From positions 28,411,074 through 28,475,073 of the forward strand of contig JBBMOA010000001.1 in the NCBI GenBank assembly GCA_037954235.1: a stretch of 64,000 bases of DNA, written 5' to 3'. The DNA is from Aulostomus chinensis (Eukaryota; Chordata; Actinopteri; Syngnathiformes; Aulostomidae). Under the pieces are notes generated by a model. The model was given only the letters and a program-made list of their open reading frames with translations, had not been told where the DNA came from and made no database searches. A program made the position numbers and the translations under genes. Position 1 is the stretch's first letter; every line of letters begins with the position of its first letter. Positions 1-13,656 of this stretch are shown piece after piece.

Positions 1-1550
1 GCAACATTGTGAGATTTTTAGCAACTCTCACCACATCACTTTAGCATCATTTTGAGATTTTTAGCAACTCTTCCGACATCACTGTAGCAGCATTTTGAGG
101 TTTTTAGCAACTCTCACTACATTACTGTAGCATCATTTGGAGGATAGTAGCAACTCTCACCACATCACTGTCGCATCATTTTGAGGTTTTTCGCAACTTA
201 ATACATTACTGTAGCATCATTTTGAGGTTTCTAGCAACTCTACATACATCACAAGAGCATCATTTTGAGGTTAGTAGCAACTCTCACTACATCACTGTAG
301 CATCATTTTGAGGTTTTTAGCAACCAAATACTTTACTGTAGCATCATTTTCAGGATCGTAGCAACTCTCACTACATCACTGTAGCATCATTTTGAGGTTT
401 TTAGCAACCTAATACATTACTGTAGCATCATTTTGAGGATCGTAGCAACTCTCACTACATCACTGTAGCATCATTTTGAGGTTCGTAGCAACTCTCACCA
501 CATTACTGTCGCATCATTTTGAGGATAGTAACAACACTCACTACATTTCTGTAGCATCATTATGAGTATCGTAGCAACTCTCACTACATCACTTTAGAAT
601 CATTTTTAGGATCTTAACAACTCTCACTACATTACTGTCAGCATCATTTTGAGGTTTTAAGCAACTCTTACTGCATCACTGGAGCATCATTTTGAGGTCC
701 GTAGCAACTCTCACTACATCACTGTCGCATCATTTGGAGATATTAAGCAACCCTAACTACATCACTGTAGCATCATTTGGAGGATAGTAGCAACTCTCAC
801 CACATCACTGTCGCATCATTTTGAGTTTTTTGAGAAACTCTCACCATATCACTGTCGCATCATTTTGAGTTTTTTGTAGAAACTCTCACCACATCACTGT
901 TGCATCATTTTGAGATTTTAAGCAACTCTCACAACATCACTGTAGCATCATTTTTAGGTTTTTAGCAACTCTCACAACATCACTGTAGCATCATTTGGAG
1001 GATAGTAGCAACTCTCACCACATCACTGTCGCATCATTTGGAAATTTGAAGCAACTCTCACTACATCACTGTAGCATCACTTCTTAGATGAGTAGCAACT
1101 CTCACTATATCACTGGACCATCATTTTGAGGTTTTTACCAACACTTACTACATCACTGTAGCATCATTTTGTGGTTCGTAGCAACTCTTACTACATGACT
1201 GTAGCATCATTTTGAGGTTCGTAGCAACTCTCACCACATTACTTTAGCATCATTTTGAGGTTCGTGGCAACTCTCACTCCATCACTGTAGCATCATTTTG
1301 AGATTTTTAGCAACACTTACAACATTACTGTAGCATTATTGAGGTTCGTAGCAAGTCTCACTACATTACTTACAGCATCATTTTTAGATTTTTAGCAACT
1401 CGTACTACATTACTGTAGCATCATTTTGAGGTTCGTAGCAACTCTCACTTTATCACTTTAGCATCATTTTGAGATTTTTACCAACTCTTACTACATTACT
1501 GTGGAATCATTTTGAGGTTGAAAGCAACTCTCACTACATCACTGTAGCAT

Positions 1551-2055
1551 CATTTGGAGGATAGTAGCAACTCTCACCACATCACTGTCGCATCATTTTA
1601 AGATTTTAAGAAACTCTCACCACATCACTGTAGCATCATTTTGACATTTGAAGCAACTCTCACTCCATCACTTTAGCATCATTTCTTAGATTAGTAGCAA
1701 CTCTCACTCCATCACTGCAGCATCATTTATAGGTTCGTAGCAACTATCACTTCATTACTGGAGCATCATTTTTAGGTTCGTAGCAACTGTCAATTCATCA
1801 CTTTTGCATCATTTTGAGGTTTTTAGCAACTGTCACCACATCACTGCCGCATCATTTTGAGATTTTAAGCAACTCTCACTACATCACTGTAGCATCATTT
1901 GGAGGATAGTAGCAACTCTCACCACATCACTGTCGCATCATTTTAAGATTTTAAGAAACTCTCACCACATCACTGTAGCATCATTTTGACATTTGAAGCA
2001 ACTCTCACTCCATCACTTTAGCATCATTTCTTAGATTAGTAGCAACTCTCACTAC
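1551..2055 (+). repeat. 344-bp local duplication inside array A
   Basis: The block beginning catttggaggatagtagcaa at 1551 recurs at 1895, an offset of 344 bp, which is eight monomers of 43 bp. The following three monomers (taagattttaagaaac, gacatttgaagcaac, cttagattagtagcaac) occur in the same order in both copies. Confidence 0.85.
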
Positions 2056-2820
2056 ATCACTGCAGCATCATTTTGAGGTTCGTAGCAACTCTCACAACAT
2101 TACTGTCAGCATCATTTTTAGGTTTTTAGCAACTCTCACTACATCGCTGTAGCATCATTTTGAGGTTCTTAACAACTCTCACTACATTACTGTCAGCATC
2201 ATTTTGAAATTTGAAGCAACTCTCACTACATCACTGTCGCATCATTTCTTAGATGAGTAGCAACTCTCACTACATCACTGTCGCATCATTTTGAAATTTG
2301 AAGCAACTCTCACTACATCACTGTCGCATCATTTCTTAGATGAGTAGCAACTCTCACTACATCACTGTAGCATCATTTTGAGATTTTTAGCAACACTTAC
2401 AACATTACTGTAGCATTATTGAGGTTCGTAGCAAGTCTCACTACATTACTTACAGCATCATTTTTAGATTTTTAGCAACTCCTACTACATTACTGTAGCA
2501 TCATTTTGAGGTTCGTAGCAACTCTCACTATATCACTTTAGCATCATTTTGAGATTTTTACCAACTCTTACTACATTACTGACACTATCATTTTGAGGTT
2601 TTTAGCAACTCTCACCACATCACTGTCGCATCATTTTGAGATTTTAAGCAACTCTCACTACATCACTGTAGCATCATTTGGAGGATAATAGCAACTCTCA
2701 CCACATCACTGTCGCATCATTTTAAGATTTTAAGAAACTCTCACCGCATCACTGTAGCATCATTTTGATATTTGAAGCAACTCTCACGACATGACTGTAG
2801 CATCATTTGGAGATTTTAAG

Positions 2821-3420
2821 CCACTCTCACTACATCACTGTAGCATCATTTTGAGGTTTTTAGCAACTTAATACATTACTGGAGCATCATTTTTAGGATC
2901 GGAGCAACTCTTACTACATTACTGTAGCATAATTTTGAGGTTCTTAGCAACTCTCACCCCATTACTGTCGCATCATTTTGATGTTCGTAGCAACTCTCAC
3001 TACATTACTGTAGCATCATTTTTAGATTTTTAGCAACTCTCACTACATGAATGTCAGCATCATTTTAAGGTTTTAAGCAACTCTTACTGCATCACTGGAG
3101 CTTCATTTTGAGGTTCGTAGCAACTCTCACTACATCACTGTAGCATCATTTTGAGGTTTTTAGCAACTTAATACATTACTGGAGCATCATTTTTAGGATC
3201 GGAGCAACTCTTACTACATTACTGTAGCATAATTTTGAGGTTCTTAGCAACTCTCACCCCATTACTGTCGCATCATTTTGATGTTCGTAGCAACTCTCAC
3301 TACATTACTGTAGCATCATTTTTAGATTTTTAGCAACTCTCACTACATGAATGTCAGCATCATTTTAAGGTTTTAAGCAACTCTTACTGCATCACTGGAG
3401 CTTCATTTTGAGGTTCGTAG
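2821..3420 (+). repeat. Near-perfect 300-bp tandem duplication in array A
   Basis: Positions 2821-3120 and 3121-3420 match over 300 bp. The only difference I find by eye is at 2822 (c) versus 3122 (a). The unit is about seven monomers and includes one short monomer (gcaacttaatacattactg). Similarity stops abruptly just after 3430, so this looks like a recent seven-monomer duplication. Confidence 0.93.
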
Positions 3421-3719
3421 CAACTCTCACGATATCACTGGAGCATCATTTTGAGATTTTTAGCAACTCTTACTACATCACTTTAGCATCATTTGGAGGA
3501 TAGTAGCAACTCTCACTACATCACTGGAGCATCATTTTGAGGTTTTTACCAACACTAAATACATCACTTTAGCATCATTTTGAGATTTTTAGCAACTCTT
3601 ACTACATTACTGTAGCATCATTTTGAGGTTCGTAGCAACTCTCACTACATCACTGTAGCATCATTTTGAGGTTTTTAGCAACTTAATACATTACTGGAGC
3701 ATAATTTTTAGGATCGTAG

Positions 3720-4082
3720 CAACTCTCACTACATCACTGTAGCATCATTTTGAGGTTTTTAGCAACTTAATACATTACTGGAGCATCATTTTTAGGATCG
3801 TAGCAACTCTCACTACATTACTGTAGCATCATTTTGAGGTTCCTAGCAACTCACGCCACATTACTGTCGCATCATTTTGAGCTTCATAGCAACTCTCACT
3901 ACATCACTGTAGCATCATTTTGAGGTTTTTAGCAACTTAATACATTACTGGAGCATCATTTTTAGGATCGTAGCAACTCTCACTACATTACTGTAGCATC
4001 ATTTTGAGGTTCCTAGCAACTCACGCCACATTACTGTCGCATCATTTTGAGCTTCATAGCAACTCTCACTACATCACTGTAG
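3720..4082 (+). repeat. 172-bp (four-monomer) tandem duplication in array A
   Basis: The block starting at 3763 (attactggagcatcattttt) recurs at 3935, an offset of 172 bp. The rare monomers containing gcaactcacgccacattact and gagcttcatagcaac follow in the same order in both copies. A further related copy lies near 5360-5490. Confidence 0.85.
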
Positions 4083-4951
4083 AATCATTTTGAGGATCTT
4101 AACAACTCTCACTACATTACTGTCAGCATCATTTTGAGGTTTTAAGCAACTCTTACTGCATCACTGGAGCATCATTTTGAGGTCCGTAGCAACTCTCACT
4201 ACATCACTGTCGCATCATTTGGAGATATTAAGCAACCCTAACTACATTACTGTCAGCATCATTTGGAGGATAGTAGCAACTCTCACCACATCACTGTCGC
4301 ATCATTTTGAGTTTTTTGAGAAACTCTCACCATATCACTGTCGCATCATTTTGAGTTTTTTGTAGAAACTCTCACCACATCACTGTTGCATCATTTTGAG
4401 ATTTTAAGCAACTCTCACAACATCACTGTAGCATCATTTTGAGGTTCGTAGCAACTCTCACAACATTACTGTCAGCATCATTTTGAGGTTTTTAGCAACT
4501 CTCACTACATCACTGTAGCATCATTTTGAGGTTCTTAACAACTCTCACTACATTACTGTCAGCATCATTTTGAGGTTTTAAGCAACTCTGACTGCATCAC
4601 TGGAGCATCATTTTGAGGTCCGTAGCAACTCTCACTACATGACTGTAGCATCATTTGGAGATTTTAAGCCACTCTCACAACATCACTGTAGCATCATTTG
4701 GAGGATAGTAGCAACTCTCACCACATGACTGTCGCATCATTTTGAAATTTGAAGCAACTCTCACTACATCACTGTAGCATCATTTCTTAGATGAGTAGCA
4801 ACTCTCACTACATCACTGTAGCATCATTTTGAGATTTTTAGCAACACTTACAACATTACTGTAGCATTATTGAGGTTCGTAGCAAGTCTCACTACATTAC
4901 TTACAGCATCATTTTTAGATTTTTAGCAACTCCTACTACATTACTGTAGCA

Positions 4952-7900
4952 TCATTTTGAGGTTCGTAGCAACTCTCACTATATCACTTTAGCATCATTT
5001 TGAGATTTTTACCAACTCTTACTACATTACTGTAGCATCATTTGGAGGATAGCAGCAACTCTCACCACATCACTGTCGCATCATTTTAAGATTTTAAGAA
5101 ACTCTCACCGCATCACTGTAGCATCATTTTGATATTTGAAGCAACTCTCACTACATCACTTTAGCATCATTTCTTAGATTAGTAGCAACTCTCACTACAT
5201 CACTGGAGCATCATTTTGAGGTTCGTAGCAACTCTCACTACATCACTGTAGCATCATTTTGAGGTTTTTAGCAACTTAATACATTACTGGAGCATAATTT
5301 TTAGGATCGTAGCAACTCTCACTACATCACTGTAGCATCATTTTGAGGTTTTTAGCAACTTAATACATTACTGGAGCATCATTTTTAGGATCGTAGCAAC
5401 TCTCACTACATTACTGTAGCATCATTTTGAGGTTCCTAGCAACTCACGCCACATTACTGTCGCATCATTTTGAGCTTCGTAGCAACTCTCACTGCATCAC
5501 TGTAGAATCATTTTGAGGATCTTAACAACTCTCACTACATTACTGTCAGCATCATTTTGAGGTTTTAAGCAACTCTTACTGCATCACTGGAGCATCATTT
5601 TGAGCTTCGTAGCAACTCTCACTACATCACTGTCGCATCATTTTGAGGTTCCTAGCAACTCTCACAACATCACTGGGGCATCATTTTGAGGTTCATAGCA
5701 ACTCTCACTACATTACTGGAGCATCATTTTGAGGTTTTCAGCAACTCTCACTACATTACTGTAGCATCATTTTGAGGTTCCTAGCAACTCTCACAACATC
5801 ACTGGGGCATCATTTTGAGGTTCATAGCAACTCTCACTACATTACTGGAGCATCATTTTGAGGTTTTGAGCAACTCTCACTACATTACTGTAGCATCATT
5901 TTAAGATTTTAAGAAACTCTCACCACATCACTGCAGCATCATTTTGAGATTTTAAGAAACTCTCACCACATCATTGTAGCATCATTTTGAGGTTCGTAGC
6001 AACTCTTACAATATTACTGTAGCATCATTTTTTAGGTTTCGAGCAACTCTAAATCCATCACAAGAGCATCATTTTGAGGTTAGTAGCAATTCTCACTTCA
6101 TAACTGTCAGCATCATTTTAACGTTTTAAGCAACTCTCACTACATGACTGTGGAATCATTTTGAGGTTTAAAGCAACTCTTACCACATCACTCTAGCATC
6201 ATTTATAGGTTCGTAGCAACTCTCACTTCATTACTGGAGCATCATTTTTAGGTTCGTAGCAACTCTCAATTCATCACTTTTGCATCATTTTGAGGTTTTT
6301 AGCAACTCTCACCACATCACTGACAGCATCATTTTGAGATTTTTAGCAACTCTTCCTCCATCACTGTAGCATCATTTTTAGGATAGTAGCAAATCTCACT
6401 TCATGACTGTCACATCATTTTGAGATTTTAAGCAACTCTCACTACATCACTGTAGCATCATTTGGAGGATAGTAGCAACTCTCACTACATCACTGTAGCA
6501 TCATTTTTAAAGGTTTTAAGCAACTCTTACTGCATCACTGGAGCTTCATTTTGAGGTTCGTAGCAACTCTCACTATATCACTTTAGCATCATTTTGAGAT
6601 TTTTACCAACTCTTACTACATTACTGTAGCATCATTTGGAGGATAGCAGCAACTCTCACCACATCACTGTCGCATCATTTTAAGATTTTAAGAAACTCTC
6701 ACCGCATCACTGTAGCATCATTTTGATATTTGAAGCAACTCTCACTACATCACTTTAGCATCATTTCTTAGATTAGTAGCAACCCTCATTACATCACTGG
6801 AGCATCATTTTGAGGTTCGTAGCAACTCTCACTACATCACTGTAGCATCATTTTGAGGTTTTTAGCAACTTAATACATTACTGGAGCATAATTTTTAGGA
6901 TCGTAGCAACTCTCACTACGTCACTGTAGCATCATTTTGAGGTTTTTAGCAACTTAATACATTACTGGAGCATCATTTTTAGGATCGTAGCAACTCTCAC
7001 TACATTACTGTAGCATCATTTTGAGGTTCCTAGCAACTCACGCCACATTACTGTCGCATCATTTTGAGCTTCGTAGCAACTCTCACTGCATCACTGTAGA
7101 ATCATTTTGAGGATCTTAACAACTCTCACTACATTACTGTCAGCATCATTTTGAGGTTTTAAGCAACTCTTACTGCATCACTGGAGCATCATTTTGAGCT
7201 TCGTAGCAACTCTCACTACATCACTGTCGCATCATTTTGAGGTTCCTAGCAACTCTCACAACATCACTGGGGCATCATTTTGAGGTTCATAGCAACTCTC
7301 ACTACATTACTGGAGCATCATTTTGAGGTTTTCAGCAACTCTCACTACATTACTGTAGCATCATTTTGAGGTTCCTAGCAACTCTCACAACATCACTGGG
7401 GCATCATTTTGAGGTTCATAGCAACTCTCACTACATTACTGGAGCATCATTTTGAGGTTTTGAGCAACTCTCACTACATTACTGTAGCATCATTTTAAGA
7501 TTTTAAGAAACTCTCACCACATCACTGCAGCATCATTTTGAGATTTTAAGAAACTCTCACCACATCATTGTAGCATCATTTTGAGGTTCGTAGCAACTCT
7601 TACAATATTACTGTAGCATCATTTTTTAGGTTTCGAGCAACTCTAAATCCATCACAAGAGCATCATTTTGAGGTTAGTAGCAATTCTCACTTCATAACTG
7701 TCAGCATCATTTTAACGTTCTAAGCAACTCTCACTACATGACTGTGGAATCATTTTGAGGTTTAAAGCAACTCTTACCACATCACTCTAGCATCATTTAT
7801 AGGTTCGTAGCAACTCTCACTTCATTACTGGAGCATCATTTTTAGGTTCGTAGCAACTCTCAATTCATCACTTTTGCATCATTTTGAGGTTTTTAGCAAC

Positions 7901-8096
7901 TCTCACCACATCACTGACAGCATCATTTTGAGGTTCGTAGCAACTATTACCACATCACTGTCACATCATTTTGAGATTTTAAGCAACTCTCACTACATCA
8001 CTGTAGCATCATTTGGAGGATAGTAGCAACTCTCACTACATCACTGTTGCATCATTTTTAAAGGTTTTAAGCAACTCTTACTGCATCACTGGAGCT
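4952..8096 (+). repeat. About 1.6-kb tandem duplication in array A (1594-bp offset)
   Basis: The block at about 4952-6545 is repeated at about 6546-8096. Matching landmarks are 1594 bp apart: 4958/6552, 5461/7055 and 5701/7295. After about 6400 the offset falls to 1551 bp (6421/7972), exactly one 43-bp monomer less, so one copy gained or lost a single monomer. The second copy begins right at the end of the first, next to a rare gcttcattttgagg monomer. The direct tandem layout and high similarity suggest recent amplification of a unit of about 37 monomers. Confidence 0.9.
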
Positions 8097-11000
8097 TCAT
8101 TTTGAGGTTCGGAGCAACTCTCACGATATCACTGGAGAATCATTTTGAGATTTTTAGCAACTCTTACTGCATCACTTTAGCATCATTTGGAGAATAGTAG
8201 CAACTCTCACTACATTACTGCAGCATCATTTTGAGGTTGTAGCAACTCTCACTACATTACTGACAGCATCATTTTTAATTTTTTTGCAACTTTCACCACA
8301 TCACTTGAGCATCATTTTGAGATTTTTAGCAATTCTTACTACATTACTGTAGCATCATTTTGAGGTTCGTAGCAACTCTCACTACATAACTGTAGCATCA
8401 TTTTGAGGTTCGTAGCAACTCTCACTACATCACTGTAGCATCATTTTGAGGTTTTTAGCAACTTAATACATTACTGGAGCATCATTTTTAGGATCACAGA
8501 AACTCTCACCACATTACTGTAGCATCATTTTGAGGTTTGTGGCAACTCTCACCACATCACTTTAGCAACATTTTGAGATTTTTAGCAACACTTACAACAT
8601 TACTGTAGCATTATTGAGGTTCGTAGCAAGTCTCACTACATTACTTACAGCATCATTTTTAGATTTTTAGCAACTCTCATCACATTACTTTAGCATCATT
8701 TTGAGGTTCGTAGCAACTCTAACTACATCACTGGAGCATCATTTTGAGGTTTTTAGCAACTCTAACTACATGACTGACAGCATCATTTTGAGATTTTTAG
8801 CAACTCTCATCACATCACTTTAGCATCATTTTGAGATTTTTAGCAACTCTCACTACATCACTGGAGCATCATTTTGAGGTTTTTAGCAACTCTCCCTACA
8901 TCACTGTAGCATCATTTCTTAGATTAGTAGCAACTCTCATTACATCACTGGAGCATCATTTTTAGGTTCGTTGCAACTCTCACTACATTACTGACAGCAT
9001 CATTGTGAGGATTTTAGCAACTCTCGCCACATCACTTTACCATCATTTTGAGATTTTTAGCAACTCTTCTGACATCACTGTAGCAGCATTTTGAGGTTTT
9101 TAGCAACTTTCACTACTTCACTGTAGCATCATTTGGAGGATAGTAGCAACTCTCACCACATCACTGTCGCATCTTTTTAAGATTTTAAGAAACTCTCACC
9201 ACATCACTGTTGCATCATTTTGAGGTTTTTAGCAAGTCTCACCACATCACTATAGCATGATTTTGAGATTTTTAGCAACTTTTACTACATCACTTTAGCA
9301 TCATTTCTTAGATTAGTAGAAACTCTCACCACATCACTTTAGCATCATTTTGAGATTTTTAGCAACTCTTACTACATTACTGTAGCATCATTTTGAGGTT
9401 CATAGCAACTCTCACTACATAACTGTAGCATCATTTTGAGGATCGTAGCAACTCTCACGACATTACTGTAGCATCATTTTGAGGTTCTTAGTCACTCTCA
9501 CCACATTTCTGTCACATCATTTTGAGGTTCGTGGCAACTCTCACTACATCACTGTAGCATCATTTTGAAGATTTTAGCAACTCTCACCACATCACTTTAG
9601 CATCATTTTGAGATTTTTAGCAACACTTACAACCTTACTGTAGCATTATTGAGGTTAGTAGCAACTCTCACTACATAACTGTAGCATCATTTTGAGGTTC
9701 GTAGCAACTCTCACTACATCACTGTAGCATCATTTTGAGGTTTTTAGCAACTCTCACTACATCACTGTAGCATCATTTTGAGGTTTTTAGCAACTTAATA
9801 CATTACTGTAGCATCATTTTTTAGGTTTCTAGCAACTCTAATTCCATCAAAAGAGCATCATTTTGAGGTTAGTCGCAACTCTCACTTCATAACTGTCAGC
9901 ATCATTTTAACGTTTTAAGCAACTCTCACTACATGACTGTGGAATCATTTTGAGGTTTAAAGCAACTCTTACCACATCACTCTAGCATCATTTATAGGTT
10001 CGTAGCAACTATCACTTCATTACTGGAGCATCATTTTTAGGTTCGTAGCAACTGTCAATTCATCACTTTTGCATCATTTTGAGGTTTTTAGCAACTCTCA
10101 CCACATCACTGTCACATCATTTTGAGATTTTAAGCAACTCTCACTACATCACTGTAGCATCATTTGGAGGATAGTAGCAACTCTCACTACATCACTGGAG
10201 CATCATTTTTAAAGGTTTTAAGCAACTCTTACTGCATCACTGGAGCTTCATTTTGAGGTTCGTAGCAACTCTCACGATATCACTGGAGAATCATTTTGAG
10301 ATTTTTAGCAACTCTTCCTACATCACTTTAGCATCATTTGGAGGATAGTAGCAACTCTCACTACATCACTGCAGCATCATTTGGAGGTTGTAGCAACTCT
10401 CACTACATTACTGACAGCATCATTTTTAATTTTTTTGCAACTTTCACCACATCACTTGAGCATCATTTTGAGATTTTTAGCAACTCTTACTACATTACTG
10501 TAGCATCATTTTGAGGTTCGTAGCAACTCTCACTACATAACTGTAGCATCATTTTGAGGTTCGTAGCAACTCTCACTTCATCACTGTAGCATCATTTTGA
10601 GGTTTTTAGCAACTTAATACATTACTGTAGCATCATTTTGAGGATTTTAGCAACTCTCACCACATCACTTTAGCAACATTTTGAGATTTTTAGCAACACT
10701 TACAACATTACTGTAGCATTATTGAGGTTCGTAGCAAGTCTCACTACATTACTTACAGCATCATTTTTAGATTTTTAGCAACTCTCATCACATTACTTTA
10801 GCATCATTTTGAGGTTCGTAGCAACTCTCACGACATCACTGGAGCATCATTTTGAGGTTCGTAGCAACTCTCACTACATGACTGACAGCATCATTTTGAG
10901 ATTTTTAGCAACTCTCATCACATCACTTTAGCATCATTTTGAGATTTTTAGCAACTCTCACCACATCACTGAAGCATCATTTTGAGATTTTTAGCAACTC

Positions 11001-11940
11001 TCACCACATCACTGTAGAATCATTTCTTAGATTAGTAGCAACTCTCACTACATCACTGGAGCATCATTTTTAGGTTCGTAGCAACTGTCACTACATTACT
11101 GACAGCATCATTGTGAGGATTTTAGCAACTCTCGCCACATCACTTTTCCATCATTTTGAGATTTTTAGCAACTCTTCTGACATCACTGTAGCAGCATTTT
11201 GAGGTTTTTAGCAACTTTCACTACTTCACTGTAGCATCATTTGGAGGATAGTAGCAACTCTCACCACATCACTGTCGCATCTTTTTAAGATTTTAAGAAA
11301 GTCTCACCACATCACTGTAGCAACATTTTGAGGTTTTTAGCAACTTAATACATTACTGTAGCATCATTTTGAGGTTTTTAGCAAGTCTCACCACATCACT
11401 ATAGCATCATTTTGAGATTTTTAGCAACTCTTACTACATCACTTTAGCATAATTTCTTAGATTAGTAGAAACTCTCACTACATCACTGGAGCATCATTTT
11501 GAGTTTTTTACCAACACTAAATACATCACTGCAGCATCATTTTTAATTTTTTTGCAACTCTCACCACATCACTTTAGCATCATTTTGAGATTTTTAGCAA
11601 CTCTTTTTACATTACTGTAGCATCATTTTGAGGTTCATAGCAACTCTCACTACATAACTGTAGCATCATTTTGAGGATCGTAGCAAGTCTCACTACATTA
11701 CTGTAGCATCATTTTGAGGTTCTTAGTCACTCTCACCACATTTCTGTCACATCATTTTGAGGTTCGTGGCAACTCTCACTACATCACTGTAGCATCATTT
11801 TGAAGATTTTAGCACCTCTCACCACATCACTTTAGCATCATTTTGAGATTTTTAGCAACACTTACAACATTACTGTAGCATTATTGAGGTTCGTAGCAAG
11901 TCTCACTACATTACTTACAGCATCATTTTTAGATTTTTAG
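7670..11940 (+). repeat. About 2.1-2.2-kb duplicated block in array A
   Basis: A second large-scale duplication. The rare monomers around 7741 (actgtggaatcattttgagg) recur at 9936 (offset 2195 bp), and those around 9001 (cattgtgaggattttagc) recur at 11109 (offset 2108 bp). The two offsets differ by 87 bp, about two monomers. A related segment also opens the window (gcaacattgtgagattttta at 1), which suggests an earlier third copy. Confidence 0.8.
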
Positions 11941-13656
11941 CAACTCCTACTTCATTACTGTAGCATCATTTTGAGGATCGTAGCAACTCTCACTACATTA
12001 CTGTAGCATCATTTTGAGGTTCGTAACAACTCTAACTACATTACTGTCAGCATCATTTTGAGATTTTTAGCAACTTTTACTACATTACTGTAGCATCATT
12101 TTGAGGATAGTAGCAATTCTCACTTCATGACTGTCAGCATCATTTTTAGGTTCGTAGCAACTCTCAATTCATCACTTTCGCATCATTTTGAGGTTTTTAG
12201 CAACTCTCACCACATCACTTGAAGCATCATTTTGAGATTTTTAGCAACTCTTCCTACATCACTGTAGCATCATTTTGAGGATAGTAGCAAATCTCACTTC
12301 ATGACTGTCAGCATCATTTTTAGGTTCGTAGCAACTCTCACTTCATTACTGTAGCATCATTTTGAGGTTTTTAGAAACCTAATAAATTACTGTAGCATCA
12401 TTTTGAGGATCGTAGCAACTCTCACTACATCACTGTAGCATCATTTTGAGGTTCGTAGCAACTCTCACTACATTACGGTAGCATCATTTTGAGGTTCGTA
12501 GAAACTCTCACTACAATACTGTAGCATCATTTCTTAGGTTTGTAGCAACTCTCATTATATCACTGCAGCATCATTTTGTGATTCGTAGCAACTCTCACTA
12601 CATTACTGTCAGCATCATTTTGATGTTTTTAGAAACCTAATACATTACTGTAGCATCATTTTGAGGATCTTAGCAACTCTCACTACATCACTGTAGCATC
12701 ATTTTGAGTTTTTTAAGAAACTCTCACCACATCACTGTCGCATCATTTTGAGATTTTAAGCAACTCTTACTGCATCACTGGAGCATCATTTTGAGGTTCG
12801 AAGCAACTCTCACTACATCACTGTCAGCATCATTTTTAGCATAGTAGCAACTCTCACTACATCACTGTAGCATAATTTCTTAGGTTTTTAGCAACTGTCA
12901 TTACATCACTTTAGCATCATTTTGAAATATGTAGCAACTCTCATGACATCACTGAAGCATCATTTTGAGATTAGTAGCAACTCTCACTACATCACTGTAG
13001 CATCATTTAGAGGTTTCTAGCAGCTCTCATTACATCACTTTAGCATCATTTTTAGTTTAATAGCAACTCTCACGACATCACTATAAGCATCATTTTGAGG
13101 TTAGTCGCAACTCTCGCTACATTACTGTCAGCATCATTTTGAGATTTTTAGCAACTCTCACTCCATCACTGTATCATCATTTTGAGGTTTTAAGCAACTC
13201 ACTACATCACTGGAGCATCATTTTGAGGTTTTTAGCAACTCTCATTACATCACTTTAGCATCATTTTGAGTTTAATAGCAACTCTCACGACATCACTATA
13301 AGCATCATTTTGAGGTTAGTCGCAACTCTCACTACATCACTGTTAGCATCATTTCTTAGGTTTTTAGCAACTGTCATTACATCACTCTAAGCATCATTTT
13401 GAGGTTAGTAGCAACTGTAATTACATCATAGTCAGCATCATTTTGAGGTTCGTAGCAACTCTCACCACATTACTGTTGTATCATTTCTTAGGTTAGTAGC
13501 AACTCTCACTACATCACTGGAGCATCATTTCTTAGTTGAGAAGAAACTCTCATTACATCACTTTAGCATTATTTTGATCTTAGTCGCAAGTCTTACTGTA
13601 TTATTGACAGCATCATTTTGAGGTTTGTAGCAACTCTCACTACATCACTGGAGCAT

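Larger units (their letters stand above)
1..13656 (+). repeat. Satellite array A, about 43-bp monomer
   Basis: Continuous tandem array running off the left edge of the window; at about 43 bp per copy it holds roughly 315 monomers. A typical monomer reads gcatcattttgaggttcgta followed by gcaactctcactacatcact and gta. Recurrent variants differ in the middle block (ggttttta, ggatagta, ttcttagattagta, gattttaag) and at the junction (gta, gtc, gtca). One class is about 5 bp shorter (gcaacttaatacattactg). Monomers are mixed rather than in one fixed order, but multi-monomer blocks recur at several scales. Copies become more irregular toward the right end (about 12500-13656), as expected at an array edge. 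It is AT-rich, noncoding, and no foreign insertion was seen inside it. The family was not matched to any named satellite. Confidence 0.97.

Noticed and set aside
1..13656. CRISPR-like appearance (regular repeats with variable middles)
   Set aside because: The whole 43-bp unit is repeated with graded variation; there are no unique spacers and no cas genes, and the context is a vertebrate genome.
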